A stretch of DNA of 64,000 nt from NCBI RefSeq assembly GCF_021278025.1, contig NZ_JAIBHJ010000014.1:1-64000 (forward strand). Reading direction: 5' to 3'. How positions within the stretch are numbered: position 1 is the first letter of the stretch; every line of letters starts with the position of its first letter. Both the position numbers and the translations under genes were made by a program. The DNA is from Motilimonas sp. E26. Its GTDB lineage: Bacteria; Pseudomonadota; Gammaproteobacteria; Enterobacterales; CBDFNC01. The notes under the pieces are model-generated. The model was given only the letters and a program-made list of their open reading frames with translations, searched no databases and was not told the DNA's origin. Shown piece by piece: positions 45,004 to 56,287 of this stretch.

Positions 45004-45663
45004 TTATTTTAAGAAACCTGACTCTGCTAACAAACTCATGGTAACACCTGACGGTGCCTTTTCTGCGGCTTTATCGCCTAATAATAAACGCTCTAAATAA
45101 CGTGCAATTAAGTCAACTTCAAGGTTCACTTGAGTGCCCGCTTTAAAATGGGTAATAGTAGTTTCACCGCTGGTGTGAGGCACGATAGTCAACTTAAACT
45201 CACAACCATTAACCTCATTTACCGTTAAGCTAATGCCATCAACGGTAATGGAGCCTTTGTGGGCAATATATTTAGCCAACTCAGGTGGACAGCTTAACCA
45301 AAACTCTGTGGCACGGCCTAAGTCATGCCGAGAAATAACTGTCGCCACGCCATCAACATGGCCGCTAACAATATGGCCACCAAAACGAGATTGCGGCATC
45401 ATGGCTTTTTCTAGGTTCACCAAGCCGCCTACTTTGGCATGGGCAAAGCTACTTAATTTAAGGGTTTCCACACTTAAATCAGCACTAAAGCTATTTGCCC
45501 CAAGGTCGGTAACCGTTAAACACACACCATTCGTGGCGATACTGTCACCCAATTGCACGTCTGATAAATCCAGCTTGCCAGTATTGACCGTTAAACTAAT
45601 GTCTTTACCTGTGGGTTTAATTTTACTTATGCTTCCCACTGCCGCCACGATTCCAGTAAACAT
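45004..45663 (-). CDS. ribE: Riboflavin synthase alpha chain
   Basis: 219 residues. Dismutates two lumazine molecules into riboflavin. Two repeats of the lumazine-binding domain: first MFTGIVAAVGSI with GDSIATNGVCLTVT near 39-52, second RFGGHIVSGHVDGVATV near 93-109 with GSITVDGISLTVNEV near 137-151. These are the standard repeat signatures. Located between ribD and ribBA (12 bases to the latter). Named ribC in some organisms. Confidence 0.96.
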   Translation of the reverse strand: MFTGIVAAVGSISKIKPTGKDISLTVNTGKLDLSDVQLGDSIATNGVCLTVTDLGANSFSADLSVETLKLSSFAHAKVGGLVNLEKAMMPQSRFGGHIVSGHVDGVATVISRHDLGRATEFWLSCPPELAKYIAHKGSITVDGISLTVNEVNGCEFKLTIVPHTSGETTITHFKAGTQVNLEVDLIARYLERLLLGDKAAEKAPSGVTMSLLAESGFLK

Positions 45664-45710
45664 GTTTCACCTGTCTTTCAATGATTGCCGCTTGTAGCGA
45701 CACCTATTCG

Positions 45711-46841
45711 TTATTGTTTGGGTACGCAAATTAATCTTAAGTCTGGACCAATTAAATCAACTTGCTTAAGGCTTAACTCTGGTACTTGGCTCATTTGCGT
45801 ATATTCGGGTAAGTCTACTAAACCTCGGCTACTCGAGCCCATTAGTTTCGGCGCTTGATACAAAATAAACTCATCAACCAGATTTTCAGCCAATAGCGCG
45901 CCCGCTAATGTTTGCCCAGCTTCGACCCAAACACTGTTAAATGATAGCGTGGCTAGCTTTAGCATCAATTGTGATAAACAAACATGGCCATTTTGCTCTG
46001 CAATCACAAGGGTCTTGGCTTGGGTATTTTTATGCTCGCTACTGGCCACCAGAAAAGTATCCCCCGGCAAGCCAAATAGTTGATAGTGCTGATCAAGCTG
46101 CTGGCGATTATCAATGATCACCCGCGCAGGCTGGCGCAGCTGATCTTGACTAATTATCGAATGCAGTGGGGTAAGCTCTGACCAACGCACATTCAATGAG
46201 GGATTATCTGCAACCACAGTGCCTGAGCCCGATAAAATCACATCACTTTTGGCGCGAAACAGCTGCACATCAGCACGCGCTTCACTGCTGGTTATCCATT
46301 TACTTTGACCATTTTTTAACGCAGTGCGACCATCTAAGCTAGCGGCTAATTTTAGCCTTACAAAGGGGCGCCCGTGTTGGCGGCGAAACCATAAATCATG
46401 ATTAAGCGCTTTTGCTTCTGATTCAAGTAGGCCGATTGCAACGGCAATATTGCCTTGTTCACATACGTTGCGCCATTCAGTTTGCTCTGGCTCAAGTAAA
46501 CAAGCCAGCTGCAACTGTTTAATGCCTAACGTCACTAGGATTTGTGCTAGTTCATGACTGGGCTCAGAGGTTAAATAAACCGTATCGCAATCTTGTTCAG
46601 AGCGCAGCAAAGCTTGTGCTTGCCGGCAAATAGCACAGGGCTCTATTGAGGTTTTCCGGGCGCTGCTTGCGACCACGTTACCAGCGAAGGTAAACACCCC
46701 GGCAAAGTTAGCCGCAGGAGCTGTGGTATAAATGCCCGTCGCTGCAAGCTCAATGGCTTGCGCCATTAAACGGCGCTCTAAGGTCTGGTTAGAAGTGTCA
46801 GACAAGGTGTTATTTTTCCAGCTTGGCGATTTCTTCACCAA
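45711..46841 (-). CDS. ribD: RibD riboflavin biosynthesis protein with degraded deaminase domain
   Basis: Up to 376 residues. Family alignment begins at [11 protein letters not shown] (residue 26); the true start is uncertain (TTG 46841, GTG 46838 or TTG 46805). The longer reads overlap nrdR. The C-terminal reductase domain (about 158-376) looks sound: [55 protein letters not shown]. The N-terminal deaminase domain keeps the fold layout but not the chemistry. The HAE zinc/proton-shuttle motif is replaced by CAI (residues 69-71 in EPCAIC), and the PCxxxGxTPPC motif by EPSHELA near 93-99. Only the reductase step is then expected from this protein. Confidence 0.88.
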   Translation of the reverse strand: MVKKSPSWKNNTLSDTSNQTLERRLMAQAIELAATGIYTTAPAANFAGVFTFAGNVVASSARKTSIEPCAICRQAQALLRSEQDCDTVYLTSEPSHELAQILVTLGIKQLQLACLLEPEQTEWRNVCEQGNIAVAIGLLESEAKALNHDLWFRRQHGRPFVRLKLAASLDGRTALKNGQSKWITSSEARADVQLFRAKSDVILSGSGTVVADNPSLNVRWSELTPLHSIISQDQLRQPARVIIDNRQQLDQHYQLFGLPGDTFLVASSEHKNTQAKTLVIAEQNGHVCLSQLMLKLATLSFNSVWVEAGQTLAGALLAENLVDEFILYQAPKLMGSSSRGLVDLPEYTQMSQVPELSLKQVDLIGPDLRLICVPKQ

Positions 46842-47259
46842 ATTCTTTCACGTCTTTAAATGAGCGATACACAGAAGCAAAGCGTACATAAGCCACTTTA
46901 TCTAAATTTTTCAACGCTTCCATGACTAGCTCACCAAGCATTTTTGATGGCACTTCTCGCTCACCTGTCGCGCGTAATTGCGACATTATTTGATTCACTG
47001 CTTTATCGACAGCTTCGGTAGATACGGGACGTTTTTCTAATGCGCGATGCACGCCACCCATTAACTTATCTTCGTTAAACGGCTCGCGGCTGCCATCGGA
47101 TTTAATGATCCTTGGCATCACCAACTCGGCTGATTCAAAGGTAGTAAAGCGCTCTTTACACTGATTACATTCGCGACGACGACGAACCTGATGACCATCA
47201 GACACCAAGCGGGAATCAATCACTTTGGTGTCTTGAACACCACAAAAAGGGCAATGCAT
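46810..47259 (-). CDS. nrdR: Transcriptional repressor NrdR
   Basis: 149 residues from the ATG at 47259 (AGGGAT upstream). Zinc ribbon C3-P-F-C6 and C31/C34 in [16 protein letters not shown], then an ATP-cone domain (residues about 48-138: [20 protein letters not shown], core REPFNEDKL). Represses ribonucleotide reductase genes in response to ATP/dATP. First gene of the nrdR-rib-nusB-thiL-pgpA run, directly after the glyA terminator. Confidence 0.96.
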   Translation of the reverse strand: MHCPFCGVQDTKVIDSRLVSDGHQVRRRRECNQCKERFTTFESAELVMPRIIKSDGSREPFNEDKLMGGVHRALEKRPVSTEAVDKAVNQIMSQLRATGEREVPSKMLGELVMEALKNLDKVAYVRFASVYRSFKDVKEFGEEIAKLEK

Positions 47260-47315
47260 CAAAAATCCCTAATAATCAGTAAGCAAACAGGCGTTCAGTT
47301 TACCACTTACTGCAT

Positions 47316-47344
47316 AAAAAAAAAGGCTGCCCTTGGGGCAGCCT
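47316..47344 (-). terminator. Rho-independent terminator of glyA
   Basis: AGGCTGCCC at 47324-47332 pairs with GGGCAGCCT at 47336-47344 around TTG, followed by nine T on the minus strand. About 37 bases past the glyA stop. Confidence 0.92.
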
Positions 47345-47381
47345 CTATTGCAGTCATAATGCGAAACTAATCTTGGATTAA

Positions 47382-48635
47382 TTAAGCGTAAACAGGGTTC
47401 GCTTTACAAAGCGCAACCACTTTACCTTTAACCGCTTCAATAACCGAGTCGTCATTGATATTGTCTAGTACGTCACACATCCAACCCGCTAATGCTTTCG
47501 CGTCGTCAACTTTAACGCCACGACGTGTTAGTGCTGGTGTACCAATACGTAGACCAGAAGTCACGAACGGTGAGCGAGGATCGTTTGGTACTGAGTTTTT
47601 GTTTACAGTGATGTTCGCGCGGCCTAGGGCTGCATCCGCATCTTTACCTGTGTATTCTTTGTCGATTAGGTCAACAAGGAATAAGTGGTTGTCAGTGCCG
47701 TCAGAAACAATTTTAAAACCACGTGCTTTAAATACTTCAACCATGGCTTTAGCGTTGTCTAGTACGCCTTGCTGGTAAGCTTTAAATTCTGGCTCCATCG
47801 CTTCTTTAAATGCAACCGCTTTTGCCGCGATAACGTGCATTAAAGGACCACCTTGACCGCCAGGGAATACTGCTGAGTTTAGTTTCTTCTCAATTTCTTC
47901 GTTAGCTTTAGCAAGGATAAGACCACCACGTGGACCCGCTAATGTTTTATGCGTTGTGGTTGTGGTTACGTCAGCAATTTGCACTGGGTTAGGGTAAAGA
48001 CCCGCCGCCACTAGACCTGCTACGTGTGCCATATCAACAAATAGGTAAGCACCTACTTTGTCTGCGATATCGCGAAAACGTTGCCAATCAACAATGCCTG
48101 AGTATGCAGAGAAACCAGCAACAACCATTTTTGGCTTATGCTCAACCGCTAGGCGCTCGATTTCGTCGTAATCTAGTTTGCCCGTTACTGGGTCAATGCC
48201 GTATTGAACAGCGTTGTAGATTTTACCTGAAGAGCTTACTGATGCACCGTGAGTCAAGTGACCACCGTGTGCTAGGCTCATGCCTAAAATAGTGTCGCCT
48301 GGGTTAAGCAGCGCTTGATAAACAGCAGCGTTTGCTTGAGAGCCTGCGTGCGGCTGCACGTTAGCGTAATCAGCACCAAACAGCTCTTTAGCACGGTCAA
48401 TCGCTAATTGTTCAGCGATATCAACATATTCACAACCACCGTAGTAACGCTTGTAAGGGTAACCTTCAGCGTATTTGTTAGTCAGTTGGCTGCCTTGCGC
48501 TTCCATTACACGTGGGCTGGTATAGTTTTCTGACGCGATTAATTCAATGTGTTCTTCTTGACGAACCACTTCATTGGTCATGGATTCCCATAACTCTGGA
48601 TCATAATCGGCTATGTTCATATCACGCTTAAGCAT
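47382..48635 (-). CDS. glyA: Serine hydroxymethyltransferase
   Basis: 417 residues, as in E. coli. PLP enzyme that interconverts serine and glycine while charging tetrahydrofolate with a one-carbon unit; cytosolic. Motifs: [20 protein letters not shown] near 29-48, [19 protein letters not shown] near 65-83, HGGHLTHG near 127-134, and the PLP lysine in [15 protein letters not shown] near 224-238. Separate transcription unit with its own terminator. The 363-base upstream gap shows no riboswitch. Confidence 0.97.
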   Translation of the reverse strand: MLKRDMNIADYDPELWESMTNEVVRQEEHIELIASENYTSPRVMEAQGSQLTNKYAEGYPYKRYYGGCEYVDIAEQLAIDRAKELFGADYANVQPHAGSQANAAVYQALLNPGDTILGMSLAHGGHLTHGASVSSSGKIYNAVQYGIDPVTGKLDYDEIERLAVEHKPKMVVAGFSAYSGIVDWQRFRDIADKVGAYLFVDMAHVAGLVAAGLYPNPVQIADVTTTTTHKTLAGPRGGLILAKANEEIEKKLNSAVFPGGQGGPLMHVIAAKAVAFKEAMEPEFKAYQQGVLDNAKAMVEVFKARGFKIVSDGTDNHLFLVDLIDKEYTGKDADAALGRANITVNKNSVPNDPRSPFVTSGLRIGTPALTRRGVKVDDAKALAGWMCDVLDNINDDSVIEAVKGKVVALCKANPVYA

Positions 48636-48998
48636 CCGTATCTCCTGACTAAATGCAAATTACAACTGAGTTGACAACGATGTTTACAACTTTGTTCAGT
48701 TTTGAAGCTGCGTATTTTACCTGCACTGGCTCACATTTCCCAGCCCCAAATGTTGAATAAATCTCATCAGGAAAGTGAAACCAATTAATACGAGGCGAGT
48801 TATTTACCAGAACAAGTCTTTTTCAGCGGTATTCATCCGTATTTATCACCCTCAGCCACTTAATTGAACCTTAGCTAGCTTTCACATTATCTCAGCCAAG
48901 TAACTGCTCTTGAGCATCTTTACTTAAACCATCCTCTGATTGATCAAACAAACTAGACTACGCGTATGCTGTATTTTCAATTTGCTCAAGGGCGCACC
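48636..48998. other. Intergenic region between glyA and cryptochrome DASH
   Basis: 363 bases between divergent genes, so it holds both promoters. It contains a small perfect palindrome CAACTGAGTTG (48663-48673) in the glyA leader. No convincing regulator site, RNA or small gene was recognised. Confidence 0.35.
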
Positions 48999-50306
48999 AT
49001 GACAACACGAGGCATTTACTTCTTTTCGAACGATCTTCGTTTACATGACAACGCATTGTTAACACAAGCAGCGGATGAGGTAGATGAACTGATATGCCTC
49101 TACATTGACGATACGCTTCTGCCATCGACGCGATACCGACCTGAACCATGGTCAACTAAGCGCCAAACATTCCACGAGGCCAGCCTGGCCGCCTTGGAAA
49201 GTCAATTAGCCAACTTAGGCCAAATGTTATGGCGCTATCAGGCTCGCTCACTGCAGCAGCTTAATGCCTTAATAAGTCACCTTGAGATTAACCTTGCTTA
49301 TGTCAGTAAACAGGTAGGATGGTTTGAACAGCAAGTGCTCCATCAAATTGCCAACAACGCGCCCCAGCTAAGCTGGAAAATAGGTAATAATCACACGCTG
49401 TGGCGTGAAGAAGATTTGCCCTTTAAGCTTTCAGATCTGCCTGCTAGCTTTACCGAATTTCGCAAAAAAGTTGAACCTCTTGCTATCAAATCCCCACTGA
49501 TTAAACTAAACAACCTACCGAAACCGATGCATGTTCAATCGGATAAATTTAGTTTAAGCCGGCAAAACCAAGTGAGCCAAAGCAATGAACTTTTTATCGG
49601 TGGTGAGCAGGCAGGATTAACACACCTTAGACAATACTTTGATTCTCGAGCCCCTTCTTACTATAAGACCGTCAGAAACGAACTCGATGGCTGGGGAAAT
49701 TCAACCAAATTTTCACCTTGGCTGGCTAATGGCTGTTTGTCTGCCAAGCAAATATTAACCGAGCTCAACAATTTCGAACGCCACCATGGCGCCAATGAAT
49801 CGACCTATTGGATCTACTTCGAGCTGTTATGGCGTGAATATTTTCAATGGTATGGGCATCGCCATCAGCAGCAATTATTTACCTTCACTGGCATTAAAAA
49901 GCAGTCGCCCTTAACCAGCCTTTATCCTGAGCGATTTGCCAAGTGGTGCCAGGGGCAAACGCCCTACCCACTCGTGAATGCTTGTATGAAGCAGCTGAAT
50001 CAAACCGGTTATATGTCTAACCGAGGCCGTCAAATTGTTGCCAGCTGTTTGGTGAATGAATTGCAAATCGACTGGCGCTATGGCGCACGCTATTTTGAAC
50101 AACAGTTAATTGATTATGACGTAGCCAGTAATTGGGGCAATTGGCAATATTTAGCGGGCGTCGGCGCCGATCCGCGAGGGCAAAGACATTTCGATTTAAC
50201 CAAACAAACTCAGCTGTTTGATCCGAAAGGAAAATTTATTGAAAAATGGCAAGGTCAATGTGATTTACCCCTCGATAGCGTTGATGGCGCAGACTGGCCT
50301 TGTTAG
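48999..50306 (+). CDS. Cryptochrome DASH / photolyase family flavoprotein
   Basis: 435 residues from the ATG at 48999 (AAGGG 8 bases upstream; an ATG at 48966 lacks a binding site). N-terminal photolyase domain RGIYFFSNDLRLHDNALL near 4-21. FAD-binding C-terminal half: TKFSPWLANGCLSAKQI near 239-255, STYWIYFELLWREYFQWYG near 267-285, TGYMSNRGRQIVASCLVNEL near 335-354, and YDVASNWGNWQYLAGVGADPRG near 374-395 (cores SNWGNWQYLAGVG and DPRG). These are DASH-type signatures. Repairs cyclobutane pyrimidine dimers in single-stranded DNA in known members. Single gene. Confidence 0.93.
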   Translation: MTTRGIYFFSNDLRLHDNALLTQAADEVDELICLYIDDTLLPSTRYRPEPWSTKRQTFHEASLAALESQLANLGQMLWRYQARSLQQLNALISHLEINLAYVSKQVGWFEQQVLHQIANNAPQLSWKIGNNHTLWREEDLPFKLSDLPASFTEFRKKVEPLAIKSPLIKLNNLPKPMHVQSDKFSLSRQNQVSQSNELFIGGEQAGLTHLRQYFDSRAPSYYKTVRNELDGWGNSTKFSPWLANGCLSAKQILTELNNFERHHGANESTYWIYFELLWREYFQWYGHRHQQQLFTFTGIKKQSPLTSLYPERFAKWCQGQTPYPLVNACMKQLNQTGYMSNRGRQIVASCLVNELQIDWRYGARYFEQQLIDYDVASNWGNWQYLAGVGADPRGQRHFDLTKQTQLFDPKGKFIEKWQGQCDLPLDSVDGADWPC

Positions 50307-50311
50307 CCAGT

Positions 50312-50342
50312 AATAAAAAAGCCACGTCAATGCGTGGCTTAG
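50312..50342 (-). terminator. Terminator between the cryptochrome gene and rraB
   Basis: AAGCCACG at 50319-50326 pairs with CGTGGCTT at 50333-50340, with a T-run on the minus strand that fits the rraB-plsC-parC unit. The plus strand lacks a good T-run. Confidence 0.75.
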
Positions 50343-50425
50343 AAATTAATCTCAGTTTTGCTTAAACCTGTCATCACAGAGCAGTGCCGCTTTTACAGCA
50401 AAAATCGAGTGACACAAGGCTAAGG

Positions 50426-50791
50426 CTATTCTTCGTCACCTTCAAAGTAAGTGCCCCAGCCATCATAAGTCACGTCAAATGATTCACAGATAGCTAAAAT
50501 TGCGCTGACATCTTCCATGATTGCCTCAGGTGACAATTCCATTTCCACTATCACGTCAAAGCTGAAGATAGTTTCGCCATCTTCGGTTTCCACTTCTTCT
50601 GGATCAGTCACTTCGTAGCCTTTCTTAAAACAGGCAATAGCCACTTTTTCCAGCACATCGAAATCAGTGGATGCAACATGGTGCTCTATCATATATTCCG
50701 CATCAGGATCACTGCCATCTTCTAGCAGGTCATTGATGGTTTCAAGGCTTTCTAATTCAAACTCTTTTAATAACTCTTCAAAGCTGCTCAT
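50426..50791 (-). CDS. rraB: Ribonuclease E inhibitor RraB
   Basis: 121 residues, highly acidic. Matches E. coli RraB: INDLLEDGSDPDAEYMIEHH near 19-38, KKGYEVTDPEEVETEDGE near 56-73, FDVTYDGWGTYFEGDEE at the end. Binds RNase E and changes degradosome composition. Its ATG overlaps the plsC stop by 4 bases (ATGA), so the two genes are translationally coupled. It is shorter at the C-terminus than the E. coli protein, lacking the long acidic tail. Confidence 0.93.
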   Translation of the reverse strand: MSSFEELLKEFELESLETINDLLEDGSDPDAEYMIEHHVASTDFDVLEKVAIACFKKGYEVTDPEEVETEDGETIFSFDVIVEMELSPEAIMEDVSAILAICESFDVTYDGWGTYFEGDEE

Positions 50792-51537
50792 GCGAGATCC
50801 CTTTTAATTGCGCCGTCACCATGACGGTGAGCTTCGGCGCTGATTTCTTGGTATTTTTCTTCCATACGCTGCTGGCAAAGAGCCATCAACTCACGGACAT
50901 TTTCTTTGTTATAACCAGTCGTATCGATTGGCTCAAGCATTTCAACAATCACTTCACCATTATTCCAGCGGTTCCACTTTACCTGATCATGGGTGTCTGA
51001 CACGACAGTGGGTACAATCGGCACACCGGCTTGAATGGCAGTATGAAACGCGCCCGTTTTAAACTTCATTAAGCCACGACCACGGCTACGTGTACCTTCT
51101 GGGAACATCATCACCGACAAGTGGCCCTGTTTAATCTTATTGGCCACAGTATTGATAGTATTAACGGCACGGCCACGGTTATCTCGATCTAATAATATGT
51201 TACCTGTTAACCAGTAAAGTGGGCCAAAGAACGGGATCCAAACTAAACTCTTTTTGCCGATCGACACCACATTAGGCAGCACCGCCGCAGTGAGTGTCAC
51301 CATGTCGTAGTTATTTTGATGATTAGCTATATGCACTGCAGGGCCAATTTTTTCGGCATTTTCTGGCATGCGTACAACGAGGTTAATCCCCATAAAGCGA
51401 GATGACTTAGCGAGTAAGTTTGCAATACGATAACAATTCTTTGGGTTGCGCGGTCGCAATAGCGACCACAGCGAGCCAAAAATTGACACTAAGATAAAAA
51501 AGAGGCTTAAAAAAATACCTCTTAAAATTAATAACAT
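50788..51537 (-). CDS. plsC: 1-acyl-sn-glycerol-3-phosphate acyltransferase
   Basis: 249 residues. Acylates lysophosphatidic acid to phosphatidic acid at the inner membrane. N-terminal membrane helix LILRGIFLSLFFILVSIFGS near 2-21. Acyltransferase motifs NHQNNYD near 72-78 (HxxxxD form), NILLDRDNRGRA near 113-124, FPEGTRSRGRG near 145-155, GVPIVPTVVS near 171-180. It lies 15 bases after parC and overlaps rraB. Confidence 0.94.
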   Translation of the reverse strand: MLLILRGIFLSLFFILVSIFGSLWSLLRPRNPKNCYRIANLLAKSSRFMGINLVVRMPENAEKIGPAVHIANHQNNYDMVTLTAAVLPNVVSIGKKSLVWIPFFGPLYWLTGNILLDRDNRGRAVNTINTVANKIKQGHLSVMMFPEGTRSRGRGLMKFKTGAFHTAIQAGVPIVPTVVSDTHDQVKWNRWNNGEVIVEMLEPIDTTGYNKENVRELMALCQQRMEEKYQEISAEAHRHGDGAIKRDLA

Positions 51538-51552
51538 AAATACCCCAATAAC

Positions 51553-53859
51553 CTATTCATTGCTTTCATTAGTCGATACGCCAGCGTCACCTGCGGCAAC
51601 ATCAGGAATGGCTTCAATCACAATACTGTCTACGCGCTGTAAGCCACGTGGCAACTTGTTACCTCGACGCCCCCTTTCGCCTGCATAGTGCTCAAGATCG
51701 TTAGGTTTTAAGGTTAACTTACGTTTACCTGCAAACATGGTCACATTGGCACCTTGTGGCACTATCGCAATTTGAGTGACAAATTCTTCTCTTGATAATA
51801 CCCGAGCACTTGGAATGCTAATAATCTTATTGCCCTTTCCTTTACTTAATTGCGGTAAACTGCTTACCGGGAAGAGCAACATTCGCCCTTCATTGGTTAT
51901 GGCTAAACAGCTATCACTGGCTAAATCATTGACCGGATACGGCACCATCACTTTTGCCCCTTTAGGCAAGTTGAGTAAGGCTTTACCATTTTTATTGCGG
52001 CTGACCATATCACTAAACTGGCCGACAAAACCATAGCCTGCGTCAGAGCAAATAAGATAATGGGCCTGATCATTGGCCATCAAGGTACTAACAAAGTGCG
52101 CCCCCGGATTTAAATTAAAACGCCCCGTTAACGGCTCACCTTGAGAGCGCGCCGACGGCAGCGTGTGAGGTTCAAGGGCAAATGCCCGCCCCTCACTATC
52201 AAGGAAGACACAAGGTTGATTACTGCGACCTTTAGCCTGCGCTAAAAATTCATCACCCGCTTTATAACTTAAACCATTAGCGTCAACATCATGACCTTTA
52301 GCACAGCGCACCCAGCCTTTTTCTGATAATACAACGGTGACCGCTTCACTTGGCATTAATTCTTTTTCAGACAGGGCTTTCGCTTCTTGACGCTCAATGA
52401 TTGGGGAACGTCGGTCATCACCATAAGTTTTCGCATCAGCCAGTAACTCTTTTTTCAGCAGCGTTGACATACGACGCTCAGAGCCTAGCGTTAGTTCCAG
52501 TTTTTCTCGCTCTATATTAAGTTCGTCTTGCTCACCACGGATCTTAATTTCTTCAAGCTTGGCTAACTGACGTAATTTTATCTCTAAAATCGATTCGGCT
52601 TGAGTAGGCGACAAGCCAAAGCGGCGGATCAACTCAGCTTTAGGATCATCAAAATTACGGATGATCTCTATGACTTCGTCAATGTTAAGATAAGCAATCA
52701 ACAAGCCATCTAAAATGTGTAAACGCGCTAAAATTTTATCTAAACGATGTTGCAAGCGACGGCGCACTACTTCTCGGCGATAAACCAGCCACTCACTCAA
52801 TATCTGGCGCAGGCCTTTCACTTGTGGGCGGTTATCTAGGCCCAGCATGTTTAAATTAACGCGGTAATTTTTTTCTAAATCCGTTGATGCAAAGAGGTGT
52901 TGCATCAATTGCTCAACATCAACACGATTGGAGCGTGGGATAATCACTAAACGAGTTGGGTTTTCATGATCCGATTCATCGCGTAAATCCGCCACCATCG
53001 GCAGCTTCTTCGCCTGCATTTGCGCTGCAATTTGCTCTAAAACCTTGCCACCGGAACATTGGTGAGGTAATGCAGTAATGATTATCTCACCTTGCTCATA
53101 GCTGTAAACCGCACGCATTTTAATGCTGCCACGACCGCTTTCGTAGATTTTTTGAATATCTCGGGTCGGCGTAATAATTTCCGCTTCGGTTGGATAATCA
53201 GGCCCTTTCACATGAGTCATTAGCTCGTTGATATCGGCTTTTGGGTTTTCCAATAACACACAACAAGCTTGAGTTAACTCCCGTACATTATGAGGTGGAA
53301 TATCAGTCGCCATCCCCACTGCAATACCAGTAATGCCATTGAGTAATATATGGGGTAAACGCGCAGGTAAAACCTTAGGCTCTTTCATGGTGCCATCAAA
53401 GTTAGGCGACCAATCACAGGTACCCGAACCTAACTCTGACAGTAGCACTTCCGAAAACTTAGATAATTTCGCTTCGGTGTAACGCATTGCTGCAAACGAT
53501 TTAGGATCGTCAGGTGCACCCCAGTTACCTTGTCCATCAACTAATGGATAGCGGTACGAAAACGGCTGCGCCATCAGTACCATGGCTTCGTAACAAGCGC
53601 TGTCACCATGGGGATGGTATTTACCTAATACGTCACCCACAGTACGAGCTGATTTTTTATATTTGGCATTGGCCGACAAACCCAGTTCGCTCATGGCGTA
53701 AATAATACGTCGTTGTACTGGTTTTAAACCATCGCCAATATGAGGCAAAGCGCGGTCCATAATGACGTACATGGAATAGTTTAGGTAGGCTTGTTCGGTG
53801 AACTGCCGCAACGGCAGTTGCTCGACGCCATCTAAACTCATGTCAACGGCATCAGTCAT
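51553..53859 (-). CDS. parC: DNA topoisomerase IV subunit A
   Basis: 768 residues. Cleaves and passes DNA strands to decatenate chromosomes, with ParE. Quinolone region [21 protein letters not shown] near residues 72-92 (core [11 protein letters not shown]) carries serine and glutamate, the sensitive-type residues. The catalytic tyrosine lies in [12 protein letters not shown] near 116-127. The GyrA-box-free C-terminal beta-pinwheel is shorter than in GyrA. A GGDEF/EAL gene separates it from parE, whereas the two genes are closer in some relatives. Confidence 0.96.
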   Translation of the reverse strand: MTDAVDMSLDGVEQLPLRQFTEQAYLNYSMYVIMDRALPHIGDGLKPVQRRIIYAMSELGLSANAKYKKSARTVGDVLGKYHPHGDSACYEAMVLMAQPFSYRYPLVDGQGNWGAPDDPKSFAAMRYTEAKLSKFSEVLLSELGSGTCDWSPNFDGTMKEPKVLPARLPHILLNGITGIAVGMATDIPPHNVRELTQACCVLLENPKADINELMTHVKGPDYPTEAEIITPTRDIQKIYESGRGSIKMRAVYSYEQGEIIITALPHQCSGGKVLEQIAAQMQAKKLPMVADLRDESDHENPTRLVIIPRSNRVDVEQLMQHLFASTDLEKNYRVNLNMLGLDNRPQVKGLRQILSEWLVYRREVVRRRLQHRLDKILARLHILDGLLIAYLNIDEVIEIIRNFDDPKAELIRRFGLSPTQAESILEIKLRQLAKLEEIKIRGEQDELNIEREKLELTLGSERRMSTLLKKELLADAKTYGDDRRSPIIERQEAKALSEKELMPSEAVTVVLSEKGWVRCAKGHDVDANGLSYKAGDEFLAQAKGRSNQPCVFLDSEGRAFALEPHTLPSARSQGEPLTGRFNLNPGAHFVSTLMANDQAHYLICSDAGYGFVGQFSDMVSRNKNGKALLNLPKGAKVMVPYPVNDLASDSCLAITNEGRMLLFPVSSLPQLSKGKGNKIISIPSARVLSREEFVTQIAIVPQGANVTMFAGKRKLTLKPNDLEHYAGERGRRGNKLPRGLQRVDSIVIEAIPDVAAGDAGVSTNESNE

Positions 53860-53905
53860 ATTGAATTCCTTAAGATAATTACTACTGCAAGAGCATGATG
53901 AAGAA

Positions 53906-56287
53906 CTAGTTTACTTGCTCAGGCCAAGCCATGTCAGGCGGCACCGGCTTACCGATATAATACCCTTGGGAATAATCCACTCCGAAGGAAACCATCATGT
54001 CATGAATTTCTTTATTTTCTACAAACTCGGCAACCGTTTTGTGGCCAAAATTGTGAGCAATGTTAATCAAGGCTTTGATAAACACTTGATCATCAGGTCG
54101 CTTCGGACAATCTTTAACAAACGAGCCGTCAATTTTAATGTAATCCAAAGGCAGGGATTTTAACGAATGAAACGAAGAATAACCAACCCCAAAATCATCA
54201 AGGGCGATTTCACAGCCTAATCCCTTAAGAACATTAATGTGTTCAACAGCTTGCACTAAGTTAGACAATGCCGCTGTTTCCGTTATTTCAAAAATAATTT
54301 GACTGCCTTGTACACCACGCCTTTGCATTGCCTGTTTTATTTGCGCGATCACAGCTTCATCACTGAATGACTTGGCTGATAAGTTAATGGCGAGCCGCTG
54401 TTCAATGCCTCGCTCTTGATTAATCATGAGTTGGTCCAACGCCGCATTAATCACCCACAAATCCAGCTGTGAAATATAACCATTTTTCTCAGCTGCTAAG
54501 ATCAACTGATAAGGAGAGCGCAATATGCCTTCTTCGTCACGCACTCGTAGCAATACTTCCCAGTGACGCACCTCTTCGCGTTGATTATCAAATAACGGTT
54601 GAAAATACAGGGTAAGCAACTGCTCTTCAATGGCGCGCTGCGCTTTCGCCAACCAGTACCAATCGTTGTTAACTTTAGTTCCGACATTTTCGCTGTGATA
54701 AATCGCTAAACGGTTTTTACCCAAATCTTTAGCTTGATACATTGCAATATCTGCTTTGGATAGCAGTTCTGAAATATCCGTGCCATGCTCAGGAGAAGCA
54801 ACAATACCTATGCTGGCAGAGGCTTTGTGAATTTCTTTACGCCCAGCCACGCACACTTCACCAATTAATTGCAAAATACGTTGACCGACAACTTCCGCCG
54901 CAGCTAAATCAATATCATTTAAAAATACCGCAAACTCATCCCCACTGACTCGAGCAAGTAATACGTTACTTGGCAGTAAGCGCTCTAACGTGGTCGATAC
55001 TTGAGTGAGCATGGTATCGCCCGCTTTATGACCACTGATGTCGTTAACGTATTTAAAATTATCTAAGTCCATAAATAACAAGCAACCATTGGCATTATTA
55101 CTTAGTCGCTTAGCTATTTCGGTGTTAAACATGCGACGATTCGGCAGTTCAGTGAGAGGGTCATGATTAACTAACCACTCTAACTCATTAGCACGTTGAG
55201 TGAGCTGACTTTCCAAAGTTTCTAATTGGTGAGATAAAGAAATACTAGCTTCACCTAACTCGTCAGACTCATCGGCAAACTGCTCTTGCTTACCTTGCTC
55301 TTCAACGATATGACGAAAGTCATGATGACGAGAAGTCGCCAATAAAGGCAATGATTGAATAACAGTACGGATCCGCTTTAAGGGTTTACGCAACAAATAA
55401 AGTAATAAAACGATAGCCAGAACCAGTGCGCCAAAGCCGTAAATAACGTTATTGTAAGTTGCACTACGTAGCAAATTAGCTAATTCATTTATATCATTAA
55501 CAATGAGTAAATAAGCTTGACCAGATAGGTTTGTATTTTCAATTGGGTAACCACGAAACTCGTAGATCCTACCGTTTATATTGATATCCCCCTTTCCTTG
55601 TAGAATATCGGGCACATTTAAATGAGGAGTTAGCTGGTTGAAATCAAAATTGCGGATACGTCGACTGAATACCAAATTAAGCGCTTGGTCAGACTTTTCT
55701 TCTAACAATATTTGAAAGCTGCGCACATCTGATTTAGATATCGGCGTCATTTGATGATAAGGAAAAACAAAAATAAGGCTTTCACCAAAGCCAAATTGAG
55801 TTTCACTGCGTACCAACAGCTGACACGAATTGCGACAATAAACAAACCAATTGTCGGCATCGTCAACTTGCGCCAATGCGATCCAACTTCGGGTTTTATC
55901 ATCTAATAACATCTCATTTGAGCTGGCCGTTACTTGTCCCTCAATATCCACTAACAATAATGCCGATATAGGCAACGATTTACGTCCACTGACCTCTTTT
56001 ACTATCTCTTTAAGTTCAACATTATTAGCAAGTCTTACTGCTCGTAGACGGTTACTGGATTTTATTTGGTTGGCGACTGAATCGACTCGGCTATATAGCT
56101 CTTCGTAGTAGGTAGAAATTTGATGCTGCTGGTAGCTGAAAACAACACGACGCTCCAACTGAAAGAAATTAGTCAAGTTGGTTAAATTAAGGTAGGTGTA
56201 GCCGCTGAAAATAAGCAATAAGAGCAAAAAGGTCACTCCCATTACTTTACTGCCCAAGCCTAAGCTATAGCTTTTCTTCAAAACCAA
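53906..56287 (-). CDS. Membrane-bound GGDEF-EAL protein with periplasmic sensor domain
   Basis: 793 residues. Helix 1 about 14-33, periplasmic region 34-279 (Cache-like, with a C151/C155 pair in YCRNSCQ), helix 2 about 280-299, HAMP-like linker 300-370, GGDEF domain about 371-535 and EAL domain about 545-793. The active-site loop reads SGDEF (448-452), one change from GGDEF but a form known to be active elsewhere. The EAL motif reads EVL (577-579); catalytic partners [22 protein letters not shown] and KIDGSFVKD are kept. It may make and degrade c-di-GMP, or one activity may dominate. Between parC and parE. Confidence 0.9.
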   Translation of the reverse strand: MVLKKSYSLGLGSKVMGVTFLLLLLIFSGYTYLNLTNLTNFFQLERRVVFSYQQHQISTYYEELYSRVDSVANQIKSSNRLRAVRLANNVELKEIVKEVSGRKSLPISALLLVDIEGQVTASSNEMLLDDKTRSWIALAQVDDADNWFVYCRNSCQLLVRSETQFGFGESLIFVFPYHQMTPISKSDVRSFQILLEEKSDQALNLVFSRRIRNFDFNQLTPHLNVPDILQGKGDININGRIYEFRGYPIENTNLSGQAYLLIVNDINELANLLRSATYNNVIYGFGALVLAIVLLLYLLRKPLKRIRTVIQSLPLLATSRHHDFRHIVEEQGKQEQFADESDELGEASISLSHQLETLESQLTQRANELEWLVNHDPLTELPNRRMFNTEIAKRLSNNANGCLLFMDLDNFKYVNDISGHKAGDTMLTQVSTTLERLLPSNVLLARVSGDEFAVFLNDIDLAAAEVVGQRILQLIGEVCVAGRKEIHKASASIGIVASPEHGTDISELLSKADIAMYQAKDLGKNRLAIYHSENVGTKVNNDWYWLAKAQRAIEEQLLTLYFQPLFDNQREEVRHWEVLLRVRDEEGILRSPYQLILAAEKNGYISQLDLWVINAALDQLMINQERGIEQRLAINLSAKSFSDEAVIAQIKQAMQRRGVQGSQIIFEITETAALSNLVQAVEHINVLKGLGCEIALDDFGVGYSSFHSLKSLPLDYIKIDGSFVKDCPKRPDDQVFIKALINIAHNFGHKTVAEFVENKEIHDMMVSFGVDYSQGYYIGKPVPPDMAWPEQVN

